A stretch of 64,000 nucleotides of DNA from Xestospongia muta (lineage: Eukaryota > Porifera > Demospongiae > Haplosclerida > Petrosiidae): the NCBI GenBank assembly GCA_963693285.1, contig OY848925.1, forward strand, positions 5,124,932 through 5,188,931, given 5' to 3'. Both the position numbers and the translations under genes were made by a program. Below the pieces are notes generated by a model that was not told where the DNA came from, searched no databases, and was given only the letters and a program-made list of their open reading frames with translations. Position 1 is the stretch's first letter; the number at the start of each line of letters is the position of its first letter. Shown piece by piece: positions 48,098-62,975 of this stretch.

Positions 48098-49302
48098 ATG
48101 GAGCCTTTTCTTCCTGACATCAACCTATCTAAGACCCAAACTAAGATTGATGCGTATAATTTACTACAAGTAGGAATGGAAACAGGAAAATACAATGATG
48201 ATGAGCTAGAAGCTAGGGAGAATCCCAAGGAGACTGCACAACAAAGAGATACAAACTGGAGATATATGCCAACATGTGATATGGATTTAATGATAATATC
48301 ATCATTTGGAGATGAGTGGGATTCTTGTACTAAAGTTGTCCCTAAACAACAAGATAATGCTGCTGCTATGAATGGCAAGGTAGTGGCAGCTAGAAAGGAG
48401 TTAGAAGCTATTATTGATCGATGTAGAGGAGACAAAGGATTGTTCTTACAAGATGTATGTCCTGATTTTCCTGGAGCACAACTCTCTAAAGATGACCATA
48501 TTGAGAGAATAAAACAATTTCTCCAGAAATGTGAAAAAGAAGGAGGTTAGCAATGTAGATCTTTTGTAATTGCCAAATGAATTTTTTAAAATTGTTTTTT
48601 ATAGGTATTATCTGGTACACTGGTCATGGAGAAAAGAACACTGGTAACTGGTGTTTTAAAGATGGTGTCATCACCTTCCAGGATATCTTTGGTCTATATA
48701 TGGATTGCTTCAAAGGAAAACGACTCACAATTGTCTCTGATTGTAGCTATTCTGGTAATTGGAAACGAGAGTCTTCTAAACTAATGGATGAATTAGGCAT
48801 TCCAGCATGTGGTCATCACTCTAGGGATCAAGGAATTCTCCTCAAGTTATTTTGTACATGTGAACATAACCAAGAAGCAACTGTGATGGCTTTTACCAAT
48901 AATGTCGGATTTAATAAAGAGAAGGTTGGAATAACCTTTTCAATGAAAGAGATGGAATCAGGGCAAAGTCCTTGCTATTCTGATTTTAGAATGATACGTT
49001 GCTCTAAAATAGCTTCTGAACCATGTGAACTAGGAGACTTACCTTGTAAATGGGAAGATCGTTTATTTAATAAAAGTCGTTTTGTCTACTTGATTCGTGG
49101 TAAGGATCGAAGTAAACAAGCTTGGCATTATGTACTGGTTGATGAAGATAAAGTTGAAGCTTTCAAAAGTAAGATCAGCAGTGGAACGATAGATGTTGCT
49201 GATTATGGTAAGGTTCTGAAATCAGGATGGGGAGAAAATCCTCCAAAGGATATTAGCCGTAAAATTGACTTAAGATTTTTACCAACCATTTCTCCAGAAT
49301 AA
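48098..49302 (+). CDS. Caspase-like protein 5 (divergent subfamily)
   Basis: Exons 48098-48545 and 48605-49302 give 381 residues. WYTGHGEKNTGNWCF and LTIVSDCSYSGNW are intact. It differs from copies 1-4 in the C-terminal half (MDELGIPACGHHSRDQG, WHYVLVDEDKVEAF, IDVADYGKVLKSGWG), a pattern shared with broken copy 6, so 5 and 6 form a second subfamily. The linker is shorter. Confidence 0.75.
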
Positions 49303-49554
49303 TATAACATGTAAAGCAATTTGCATGGTTTTTGCTGATGCTCCCTTTTTAGTTATATATATAATATTCATTACATGTAATAGTTATAATTATTCATTAT
49401 TTCTTGTAATAGGCCACACAAAATTTATTTTGTTGCTACTATGAATCAAATTAGTTATAACATAGGCTATATATTCATGTATATACCATAGGACATGAAC
49501 TCCACAGATAAGACTTTGCTTTTTATTTTTATTACAATTGAAACAGAAATAGAT
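49303..49554. other. Convergent intergenic region
   Basis: 3' flanks of caspase-like gene 5 and IQCB1. AT-rich, nothing else seen. Confidence 0.5.
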
Positions 49555-51513
49555 TTATAATTCTATTTCGTCTCTTTCGTATTCTCTTTTCCACCAAGGT
49601 AAGTTCATAGAGACCAGTTCTTCTTTATGAGCTCTCTCAGCCATTACACCAACAGCTCGTGATCCTGATGTGAACTGAGAGGATGTTTCCTTTACACTGG
49701 ATGAAAGGGAGACCATATTTAGTAACTGTTGACATTGACAGGAAAGCTGAATAGAGAAAGACATAAAGATCATTATATTATTAGTGTACAGGTTACTATG
49801 TACCTGTGTGTACAAAAACGATCTCCTTTGATCAGCTTCTCTTTGTTCAATTCGACTACTATAAAACCATTCCAATAGATCTGACATCTCCTTATTAAGT
49901 ACCTGTTGGTGGTGCTCTTCACTTTTAGGATTAGTCATAGAAAAGGTATGGTTGGTAACTTTGGCTTGGAGTTGCTCTCTCTCTACAGCAGTTAGTGGAG
50001 GTAAACCATACATTTGGATACCATATGCATTAGACAACAATAATAGAGGATCATTGATATCTAGAGTAGTGTTCTGGTTTTTTAAGTGCCTACGAAAAGC
50101 TCTTTGAATTGTAATGGCACTTCTTTCTTGTTTTTGATGAGCTTTTTTCTCTTTTACCTTTCTTCGATCTTTCTCTCCTCTCCACCATGATTGAATCTTA
50201 ACAGCAGCCTTGCCTTCTTGCTCAGCCAAATACTTACTCACTGATGAGGCAGGTAATTGCTCCAACATAGCAACTTGATGCTCATGCTGTTCCCTCAATG
50301 TCTGAATCTTAGTGATTGCATCACTTCCAACAGTATCACCATGATTCTTTAAAGATTCGTACTTCTGTTTCTGAGTCTTTCTTTGTCGATGAAGACGCTG
50401 TAGTTTAGTGATGCCCCTCTTCATTCTTTTCAGTTTCATTCTTGTAGTGTGACCTCGCCATGTGGACTGAATAACAGCAGCTGCTTTATATAACTTGTAC
50501 TCTTCGTCTGATACTTTGACTCTCTCAAGTAATGTAGTGACAAATTTGAACATGGAATTGTCCATTGACTCTTTACTCCATTTTTGTAATATAAATGACA
50601 GCCCTCTATATCTCTCACTAATAAGGTCAAAGGTCGCAGAAGAAGTACTGGATAATAATGCTAATACTTTCAGTGATATAATGGCAAGATCTTTATCAGG
50701 TCCACCTATTTTGTAAACCAGTTCATCAAGTATACTTTGTAAGACGTCTAAACTCAAATGTTCTATAACCTGTTCATCTAGTTTAACCAGTTCTTGGATT
50801 GTGCTTAGTATGGACATAGAGTAGGTGTGGTTATCTGAGATCAACAAGTGCAAAAGATATGAAGATTGGATGACACGTAAAATGCATGAAAAGTGGGCGG
50901 AGCATAACCTTATAAGGGCATCAGTCACTGCCTCAAACAGATCCAGATAGACTGATGAATTGTTAGATGAAGAATCTGATGAATGCTCAAACTCATTAAT
51001 ATTATTAGCTAATATTAAGAGAGAGTCTGTTGCTGTCGGTAACAATATCTCATAATATTCTTCCACTTCCTCTTTATCATAGTCCAATACAGATTTGCTT
51101 CCAAATTTGGCATTAGTGGCTGTCACAACCACGCCCCTTTTAGGACGTAAGGCCCCACACACAGTAGCTAGGATTCGTGCTAAACCCACAGCAGTGTACC
51201 ATTGACCATGAGTGGTAGAGAAATCTTGTCGTAACAGTTCTATTATAACATGGATGATATCACATTTCCATATAAGGAGATATGCCTCTTGTAGAATTTG
51301 AGAGTCCAATGTACTATCTCTTAGGAGATCTCGTAGTTTGAGGAGGGATTGAGATGAGTGGGTGGGGTCAGCTGATAGAGATGTGTCTGCAATCTCTGAA
51401 GCGACACTTAAAATAGATGATCGTACTGTTATCTGAGGTGAGTAATATAATAATAATAATAAATTATTGAATGAATGAATGCAACTCACTAATTTATCCT
51501 CTCTGGAAGACAT
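49555..51513 (-). CDS. IQCB1: IQ calmodulin-binding motif protein 1 (nephrocystin-5)
   Basis: Ciliary transition-zone/basal-body protein that binds calmodulin. Exons 51513-51490, 51432-49804 and 49746-49555 give 614 residues. The helical, armadillo-like N-terminal half is followed by IQ motifs (AAAVIQSTWRGHTTRMKLK, AAVKIQSWWRGEKDRRK, AITIQRAFRRHLK) and a C-terminal part with the family motif MNLPWWKRE. The first two introns are short multiples of three, so the raw open frame reads through them; GT-AG borders and alignment argue they are spliced. Presence of a ciliary gene fits a flagellated animal such as a sponge. Confidence 0.88.
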   Translation of the reverse strand: MSSREDKLVSCIHSFNNLLLLLYYSPQITVRSSILSVASEIADTSLSADPTHSSQSLLKLRDLLRDSTLDSQILQEAYLLIWKCDIIHVIIELLRQDFSTTHGQWYTAVGLARILATVCGALRPKRGVVVTATNAKFGSKSVLDYDKEEVEEYYEILLPTATDSLLILANNINEFEHSSDSSSNNSSVYLDLFEAVTDALIRLCSAHFSCILRVIQSSYLLHLLISDNHTYSMSILSTIQELVKLDEQVIEHLSLDVLQSILDELVYKIGGPDKDLAIISLKVLALLSSTSSATFDLISERYRGLSFILQKWSKESMDNSMFKFVTTLLERVKVSDEEYKLYKAAAVIQSTWRGHTTRMKLKRMKRGITKLQRLHRQRKTQKQKYESLKNHGDTVGSDAITKIQTLREQHEHQVAMLEQLPASSVSKYLAEQEGKAAVKIQSWWRGEKDRRKVKEKKAHQKQERSAITIQRAFRRHLKNQNTTLDINDPLLLLSNAYGIQMYGLPPLTAVEREQLQAKVTNHTFSMTNPKSEEHHQQVLNKEMSDLLEWFYSSRIEQREADQRRSFLYTQVHSNLYTNNIMIFMSFSIQLSCQCQQLLNMVSLSSSVKETSSQFTSGSRAVGVMAERAHKEELVSMNLPWWKREYERDEIEL

Positions 51514-51951
51514 GTTGCTCGTTATTATGGCAACAGATTTTTAACCCTTTATTCAATGTATGAATATTGCATCACGGAGTTAAAAATGTATTATACATGC
51601 TATTACGACACATTAATCTATATAATTACATATGATTATATTATTATATAATATCTCGGTGTTCTCACTATCCTTTTTAGAAATATCTATTGGTAGATTA
51701 GATAAGCCTGACAAAAGCACAACTCCATTCATTTTCAGACTTTAAGGTGACATTTTTTGACATGAGAACAAGTAAAATGATATCATTATAACAAAACAAT
51801 CTTTGCAACAAGATTTACATAAAAGTTATTCGTATACAATTATATATATATGCAATAAATGCGAGTGTCTTAGAAGTTATATTAATGAGTATGGAAAAAT
51901 GATTATTAATATCTGATTCATATAAAACTCTACAAACTTGTCCATAGAGCA
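51514..51951. other. Intergenic, IQCB1 upstream region
   Basis: AT-rich. No gene or repeat that I can support. Confidence 0.45.
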
Positions 51952-52952
51952 TTAATTGACACCATGTTGGACAGTAGAATAAGCAGCATTACTAACAGTG
52001 TGTAACTTGTCATCAGCATGATATGCTATACGAACATGAGCAGTTGTCATTATTTGTGTTTTCTCGTATGCATCATTAATTTTCACAGTAACACGTGCAC
52101 GATTACTGTTTTCTATATAGGAGTATGAAAGGAGCTAGACAATTATATTAATACACTTACTTCGAATTCTCACAAGAAAAAAAACTATGATCCCAATCAC
52201 ACAGAGAACAATGACTATCATCGTTATAACTAATGATTTATATAGATTTATATATAATTAAATGTAGTTACCTATTGGGATAATGATCGGTATTAAGGTG
52301 TTGTTGACAGATTCTGTGTCAGTAACTGGTGTTACTCCACCACTAATTGTAATGCTACTACTCCATGCAGAGCTCTGTGTAAGGGTTGACAAACTCTTCT
52401 GTGTAGAACTGGACAAAATTATTGTAGATATTGAAGTAGTTATTGATGTGTCATAAAAAGAAGATATTTCAAAGTTATTATAATACTTTGATGTAACAGT
52501 AAGAAGTGATATAGATGTGATGGCAATAATGGATGACGTTGCCTGTTGACTTGTGGGGGACGAAACTATGGACTCCTCACTGCTGTAGACTGTTAGTATT
52601 ACAACATCTGTTGCAACATCCACTGAAAACACACACTGAATTGTTGTACCATTTTGTGATAGAAGAACGTGATCAATGATTAATCCACTTGTATTAAACG
52701 AGAAGCCATTGGGTAGAAACTGAATATCGTATAGTTGTCCATTGATCCTCCAAAATGGTACATTTTTGTTATCAGAAGTGCATGGAAAGTATGCAACAGA
52801 GCCTTCCAACAAATTTAAATTTGTTGGGAACTGAATTATTATAATAGTACCTACAATAAAGTCTTGAGATGTTACTAGCTTTTTGAATAAAACTAACCTG
52901 ACAGAGGCACAATGCCCAGCACTAGTATAATTGAGAAGTTGGATTTCATCAT
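51952..52952 (-). CDS. Ig-like, Ser/Thr-stalk, single-pass membrane protein
   Basis: Exons 52952-52898, 52850-52272, 52229-52161 and 52112-51952 join in frame to 287 residues. Signal peptide MMKSNFSIILVLGIVPLSG; one Ig-like domain (GSVAYFPCTSDN, FWRINGQLYD, NGTTIQCVFSV); a Ser/Thr-rich stalk; a membrane segment (VITMIVIVLCVIGIIVFFLV); a cytoplasmic tail of about 55 residues with several Tyr but no clear ITAM. Probably a cell-surface receptor or adhesion protein; the ligand is unknown. The Ig part resembles the next gene upstream, so the two are likely duplicates. Confidence 0.72.
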
Positions 52953-53977
52953 TATCTGTCTAAATGCCTAAGTCCTAATATGTCCATATCTGATAAAATT
53001 TAACTTTCAATGTTGTGATAAATGTTGTGACAAGCATGCATTCCCTCATTTGCAATCTCCACTCCACACACAAATATATGTAAGCTCTAAATCTTTCTCT
53101 AACTTGTCAATAACTCATGGCTATATGAAGAATTGATAGGTACATATGCATACTCAACTATCCAAATACAATCAGCCTTTAACTCAAAAACTACTTCAAG
53201 TGGATAATATGCTATTGCTACCTTTGTCAGCATGGTACATGCATATAATCAAACTATTAGGACACCAGTGTGATTTCTGTAAATGAAAGCATCTACTGAA
53301 TGAGTACTAATAACCTGCCAACAATCAAAGAAACTATGTTCCTCAACATTCAGTTTTAATTATTAAATTTGAGAATAAAAAGCTTTTTCAACATACATCC
53401 AATGCACAAATGTCACATAGGCTTTCTTTGTTCTCTATTAATGTAATTATATCAGTTTTTGGGTCATATACAGATCTATATAGTATATGTAATTCTGAAG
53501 GAATAGTTGTATCTTATATTTTGCATACACCCTAATCAATTAAGGGACAAGTCACACCTCTGTGTTATACATATTTAGTAAAAAGTACTAGACTACTGTA
53601 AATACCTTTATTGATTTCAAATCTGCTTTGAACCCAACATTGATGACATTATTGAAATGTTACAATCTTTAACAACTGAATTGGGTTACTACTATAATAC
53701 TCAATAGCACTATCGAAACTAATAGTTATATATATCATTAAAAACTGTTATGAGTAAGTTATTATACTAAACAAATCAAAGTTGTGACAAGTGTACTTCC
53801 TTTCATAGATAATAATCTTTATTTATTTTCAAAATAATCTAATATAGCAATGGAATAAAAGTATTATAATTAATTAAATATTCATATAATATTAGCTAAT
53901 AACAACCTATAGAGTTTCTTCTCATAAACTCTGGCTGAGAATTTTGAAGCTCACAACCAGTGTACTTCTTCCAGAAA
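52953..53977. other. Intergenic between the two Ig-like genes
   Basis: About 1 kb of AT-rich sequence. No open frame, repeat or RNA gene that I can support. Confidence 0.5.
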
Positions 53978-55554
53978 TCACATCAGCATCCATAAGACAT
54001 TTACTACCAGCATAACTACAAGTATCAACACTCCTGATGATATTCTCTGCTCTGATATATAATAATGATAATACAATGTAGTCATGAATTAAAAGAGCAT
54101 ACCTGTGTGTGTATGACTATCTGAAGTAGGAGAAACTGAAGGTAAGGGAGACATTGAAGACAAACTAGGACACACTGAAGATGATACTATTGAATTCATA
54201 TAGATACAGATACAATATAATGTAAGTGAAGGTACTGACCTAAAGAATGTGTAGTACTACAACACAAACTGCTAAAATCGCTAATGCTGGTCTCCATAGA
54301 TGGAATTGTACTAGTAGGTTCTGAGAAAAAATAAAGATAATTTCATTTAAGTATTTTAACATTATAGTACCTATATGAATTGTAGCTTGTAAAGTGTAAC
54401 TGCAATCTTCAGGAACATCGTCCCAAGGATAAATAACAACTACAATTATAATCAAGTCTAACTAGTATTTTTTATTATGTTATGTACCTTTTTGATTGAG
54501 AATATACAAATTCTTTGCACCAAAACTACTTATATATATTTGGTTGCTACAATGTTGCATACTACATACCTCTTGAATAATAATCCAGTCTACAAGACCT
54601 ACTTCAGCATAGATCAGATTAGAATCATTTTTTAGCATTAAGTTATTGTTTAAAAATGCAGGTGGTGCTAATGTATTGTTGACAACATATGTTTTATTTG
54701 ACGAAATTGTAATCAGTTTTTTGATGTGGCAAGTCAATTTTTGTGAGAGCATATCTCCAGGAACAAGAGGATCTACCTCAGCTGAAGCTGTATCTATAGA
54801 CAAAAATGATATTCATAAGGTCACATGCTAACTTACTAGGATTAGAAAAATTAATGGCTACTAGATTCTGGGGTTGCATAGCAGTTCCTCTGTAGGTACA
54901 ATCTCCATCTTGGCACACTTGTAACTCATATACAGTCAGTGGTTCAAAATAACTTGTATTTAGACCATACAATAGCAAATTAGTGCAACTTGAAGAAATA
55001 TTGACATACAGTGGTACTCCTTCACATCCTGATAATATCTTCAAGCGGTAATTGTCCGGATATGGGAGACTAGATCGATTTCTGTCCCATTGTAAATATA
55101 AAGACTCGTCAATTTGATTATAGCGTAATGACAGTATTGGAGGACCTCTCCGTTCATTCTCGAGTTCTATGCCTGTCAAAAGTGTATATACCGTCAATGT
55201 TGCTACATCACTTTTTGGAAAGGAGCCATTTTCTATAGATGCAGCCACTTGACATTGATATTTGCTTCCATTAAGGCTGATTTGAGCAGTAACAACTAGT
55301 CCAGTTGTATTTATAGCATGACCAAGTAGTGACCCAGTATAATACTCATTATTAATAAGCCAAACAGGAATTAGTTGAGGAGCACAAGTATACACACATC
55401 GGAATACTACGACTGTCCCTGGAGATACAGTGATATCCTGAGGTTTAGGATCAAAAGAACATTGAGAAGATACAGAATAACGAAGGAAAGAGAGTCCAAT
55501 TGAATAAAGAAGGATAGTGTAACTGTTCAACATTGCATCTAGTCGTGGAATCAT
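53978..55554 (-). CDS. Ig-like / FN3-like surface protein with C-terminal hydrophobic anchor
   Basis: Exons 55554-54837, 54793-54488, 54439-54371, 54320-54240, 54186-54103 and 54051-53978 join in frame to 443 residues; a start at 55533 (MLNSYTILLYSIGLSFL) would fit a signal peptide better. Ig-like domain (GTVVVFRCVYTCAPQ, LNGSKYQCQVAAS), then an FN3-like region (LYLQWDRNRSSLPYPDNYRL), a second beta-rich region, a Ser/Pro-rich stalk (SSMSPLPSVSPTSDS), and a final hydrophobic segment GVLILVVMLVVNVLWMLM at the very C-terminus. With no cytoplasmic tail, GPI anchoring is possible. Function unknown. Confidence 0.68.
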
Positions 55555-55863
55555 ACGTGTCACGCCCCCGTTGTGTAATCATATTAGGTCATATGGAGAG
55601 AACCAAACAACATGATGAATGCTATGTATAACGAGCTATATGTAGTCTTTCAATTTTGGCAATGTCACATGCAGAGGTTGTGTTTTGGGGTTTTTCATAT
55701 CACAAAACATCGAATTCTACCAATTAATTTTTCAGAAACAAAATGTAGTCTAATATTGTGATCTATGAACTTAATATTTTCTAATATCTTGTTTGATTTT
55801 AACCATTTAACTTTGACTCCACATAACATATCACAATAGTTACAATGTGTGTATTTTGCTTTT

Positions 55864-56450
55864 AATATTCTTTATGAGTGAAGAAGAGAAACCAAGTCAT
55901 TCTGAGAGAGTAGGCTCCATCTGATAGTGAGTCATATGTTGTTATAAACTCACTATCAACTACTGCTACCACAGCTGCCATTACTAGTACTCTACTAGTA
56001 CTACTAGTAAAATAATAATACTACTACTAGTAGTGATAGTAACAGTGATGTTACATTGTTTATATCTAACTAAAGTTAGAACTATTTCCAGCTGTATATA
56101 TAATGAACGTCATCTAGCTATTGGAATTAAAAGTACATTAAGTATCCAGTCAATATTGTAAATGCTGCTTATAATAAATGCATACTAATATCATTACATA
56201 TGATCAATGGATACCTGTATTTATAATGTGTCACTATGTCTATCTCTCTCAGACATGTAAACGCAAACATTTTGTTATTGAGAGTTGGTCAATTAGTTCA
56301 AGTATTATTATATATTTATATTATACTGTTGTTGTTATATGGTTTAGTTTAACTATATGTCTGGTATTAAGTAGTTACTGGAATAATGTCCAATATTAGT
56401 GACTATATAGTTCATTAAATCATCGATATGTCATTTATTTTCCAGTTCTT
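55864..56450 (+). pseudogene. Relic of the 5' part of TDP1
   Basis: Decayed copy of TDP1 exons 1-4 including intron sequence: ATGAGTGAAGAAGAG matches exon 1 (58727) without its zinc finger; CACTATCAACT, CACAGCTGCCA and CGTCATCTAGCTATTGG match exon 2 (59040-59230); TATGGTTTAGTTTAA matches the exon 4 acceptor (59411). Stops and frame changes abound. Confidence 0.85.
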
Positions 56451-56895
56451 TTCAGACATCCATCCATCAAAAGAATTAATCATGAATGAATGGATGTATG
56501 ACCAATTACATGAATGATAAGCAAAGAAATAGGTTTATGGATATATAGATAGATTGACAATAGATGAATGTAAGTACTATTATCTAATTAGACTTTATAT
56601 TAGGGTTGGTAACATTAATTTTTTCATAACCTACTCTCACAAATTATATTCTACGATCCACAAATTATACTTCTTGTACTGGTTAACTAAAGTACCAAGT
56701 TTTGTACCACTGGAGTATATACAAGTCCTAAACTAGAAACAAAAAATATTATTGTCAATGTACCAGTTCATTGTCATAGTCAATATACTTCATGTAGTGC
56801 TGTATTTGAGACTGATCCATCTGCTATTTCAGGCTATTATCCTGTTATTAATGCTGAAGGAGTAGTTACTGTAGTGTACTATATTAAACCATGAT
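56451..56895 (+). pseudogene. Relic of M8 mosaic terminal exon (copy-1 type)
   Basis: 56671-56895 matches the last exon of the M8 mosaics (TTCTTGTACTGG, CCATCTGCTATTTCAGGCTA) with deletions at its start. The 3' flank (GATGTAGCCTATAGTGGCTA) matches that of copy 1 at 30651, not copy 2. Bases 56451-56630 resemble the decayed ATGGATGG intron upstream of that exon. Confidence 0.82.
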
Positions 56896-57162
56896 GTAGC
56901 CTATAGTGGCTAATAGTTTCATTTTTAGGGACATTAGACTTGTTCGTTTTTAATTTCTTACTTAATATTTAGTTATTAACCAGTGTTTTGAATGTTTTAG
57001 TAATCCTTTTGACTAATATTTTTATATATGTTGATATATCTGCTGTGCACTACAATAAACTACAATGTACTTGACTAAGCATAATTATTAACTCACTCTC
57101 ACAGATCTAATTATTAAATTGCTTACGCAGCACATTCCATTACCATTACAGAAGCTTACAAT

Positions 57163-58369
57163 ATGGATCCCAAATTTCCTGAGATCAATATACCTAAAAC
57201 CAATACTGTGATTAATCCCTATAATATGGAAGTCTTACGAAAAGTCTTTGAAACAGAATTAAGAATAACTGCAAACACAGCTGAGTCTGGAGAAGCCGAA
57301 AAGCCTAAGAGCTCACAGGAAGAACTAAAATCAGAAAAAAATGACTGGCGATATTTGCCAACCTGTGATATGGATTTAATGATAATATCATCATTTGGAG
57401 ATGAGTGGGATTCTTCTATACAAGTTGTCCCTAAACAACAAGATAATGTTACTGCTATGAATGGCAAGGTAGTGGCAGCTAGAAAGGAATTAGAAGCTAT
57501 TATTGATCAATGTAGAGGAGACAAAGGATTGTTCTTACAAGATGTATGTCCTGATTTTCCTGGAGCGCAACTCTCTAAAGATGATCATGCTGATCGAATA
57601 AAGCAATTTCTCCAAAAATGTGAAAAGATGGAGGTTAGTAAAAATGATGTACTCTTATTATTAATTACATTGTATAGGTATTATCTGGTACACTGGTCAT
57701 GGAGAAGAGAGTACTGGTAACTGGTGTTTTAAAGATGGTGTCATCACCTTCCAGGATATCTTTGGTCTATATATGGATTATTTTAGAGGAAAATGACTTA
57801 CAATTGTCTCTGATTGTAGCTATTCTGGTAACTGGAAACAAGAGTCCGTTAAACTAATGGATGAACTAGGTATTCCAGCATGTGGTCATCACTCCAGAGA
57901 TCAGGGAATTCTCCTGAAGTTATTTTGTTCATGTCAACATAACCAAGAAGCAACATTAATGGCATTTACAAAGAAAGTAGAGCTAAATGATAAAAAACAA
58001 ACACTTTACCCAATCAAAGAATTGGAGCCTGGGCAAACAGCTTGTTACTCTGACTTCAGATCAATTTGTTGCTCTAAAAAAGCATCTGAGTCTTGTGAAC
58101 TAAATGATCAGTCTTTTAAGTGGGAAGACCGTCTATTGAAGGGTGAGCGAATCTACCTAGTACGTGGTAAAGACAAAGGCAAGCAAGCTTGGCATTATGT
58201 ACTAGTTGATGAAGATAAAATAGTAACTTTCAATGCTAAGGTCAAATCTGGGAATATAGATGTTGCTGACTATGGTACAGTCCTGTATTCTGGATGGGGA
58301 CAAGATCCTCCAAAGGACATAAAACGTAAAATTGATTTAAGGTTCTCAACAGCCATTGACCCAGAATGA
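57163..58369 (+). pseudogene. Caspase-like gene 6, broken
   Basis: Two-exon member of the family (57163-57633, 57678-58369). Exon 1 has lost one base near its end (about 57628), so it finishes in phase 0 instead of phase 1. Exon 2 has an in-frame TGA at 57794-57796 where siblings have Arg, between the His-Gly and Cys blocks. Both blocks remain recognisable (WYTGHGEESTGNW, DCSYSGNW). C-terminal half is most like copy 5. Two independent lesions argue against sequencing error. Confidence 0.85.
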
Positions 58370-58726
58370 ACATAAGAGAGATAATTTTAGTAAACAGTTC
58401 AAGTTTTTTGTATGGATGGTTATTTGTCATGCTAGTTACAAAACCTTTTAAGCACATATATTTTCATGTCAAAATTACAATACATTTTATTTTGTTACTC
58501 ATCTTATATTTGATTATGTGTTTTTGTTTCTATATAAATTGTACAGCTCCTGAAGGAAGAATAGAATGATAATATATTATATATAATAATTACATGTAAT
58601 ACAGTAATTCATTAATTTTTATAGACACAGTGACACACGGGATTGATTTTTAACCCATTGATTCCCACTTTAGCAAGCGTGTCACAATAATTATAACAGG
58701 GATAAAATTGGACTTTTAAAATTGTG
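58370..58726. other. Intergenic, TDP1 upstream region
   Basis: AT-rich. No feature that I can support beyond the probable TDP1 promoter. Confidence 0.45.
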
Positions 58727-62083
<3,357 letters not shown>

Positions 62084-62194
62084 TAAGTTAATAACAGTAA
62101 CTCTTCATATAGTGCAGCCATAATAATTATATTAATGATCAATGAATAATTTGACCTAATTATCTTTATTGGGGGTGTGGCTATTACAGTGATC

Positions 62195-62975
62195 ATGATC
62201 AAGTTTGTGTTATTAGTGAACAAACAAGGTCAAACTCGTCTCAGTCAATATTATGAGTATGTATCTACTGAAGAGAGAGTCACTACAGAGGCGGACATTG
62301 TCAGGAAGTGTCTAGCTAGAAATGAAGATCAGGTAGAGACCAACCAAACTACTGTTATGATATGACACTTGTTTTGTCCCTATTTTATTACACAGTGTTC
62401 GTTTATGGAGTATATGAATTATAAGATCGTGTATAGAAAATATGCTTCGTTGTATTTTATTATTGCTTGTGATAGTACTGAGGTAAGCTAGTAGGGTTGC
62501 TCAGACCCCATTTTTAAATTTCAAAGGTGGTCTGATAATTGTTTTGCTTATTATCTTTCACCTTCAGAATGAATTGGCTATTTTAGAGTTTATACATAAT
62601 ATTGTTGAGACATATGACAGATTCTTCAACAGTGTGGTTAGTGAATAGGACCCCTTATCAAAGGGTCTGATAAATGTCATTTATTTTACCATAATTTTCT
62701 TTCTCCTATATCATATCTGGCATGCTGTGAAAATATGACCTCTGTCTTCAGTGTGAATTAGATGTATCCTAAACAATATACTTAGTTATGATATTACATG
62801 TACTTTAATGTACATATGTCTCTCTTTATTTCTTTGACTAGTATATTAGATAATGTTCAACATTGATAAAGCTCACATGATTCTTGATGAGATGATTACT
62901 AATGGACAGATCACAGAGACTAATAAGAATAGAGTATTAGCACCTGTTGCTGTATTAGACAAAGGATCTAAATAA
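62195..62975 (+). CDS. AP4S1: AP-4 adaptor complex sigma subunit
   Basis: Small chain of the AP-4 vesicle coat acting at the trans-Golgi network. Exons 62195-62332, 62396-62482, 62568-62636, 62752-62763 and 62850-62975 give 143 residues, one less than human. Start [20 protein letters not shown] is diagnostic for AP4S1; [33 protein letters not shown] and [12 protein letters not shown] follow in order. One exon is only 12 nt and encodes Cys-Glu-Leu-Asp. It begins 111 bp after the TDP1 stop. Confidence 0.95.

Noticed and set aside
55864..56450. TDP1-like stretch as a functional second gene
   Set aside because: Lacks the zinc finger and all catalytic exons and is full of stops.
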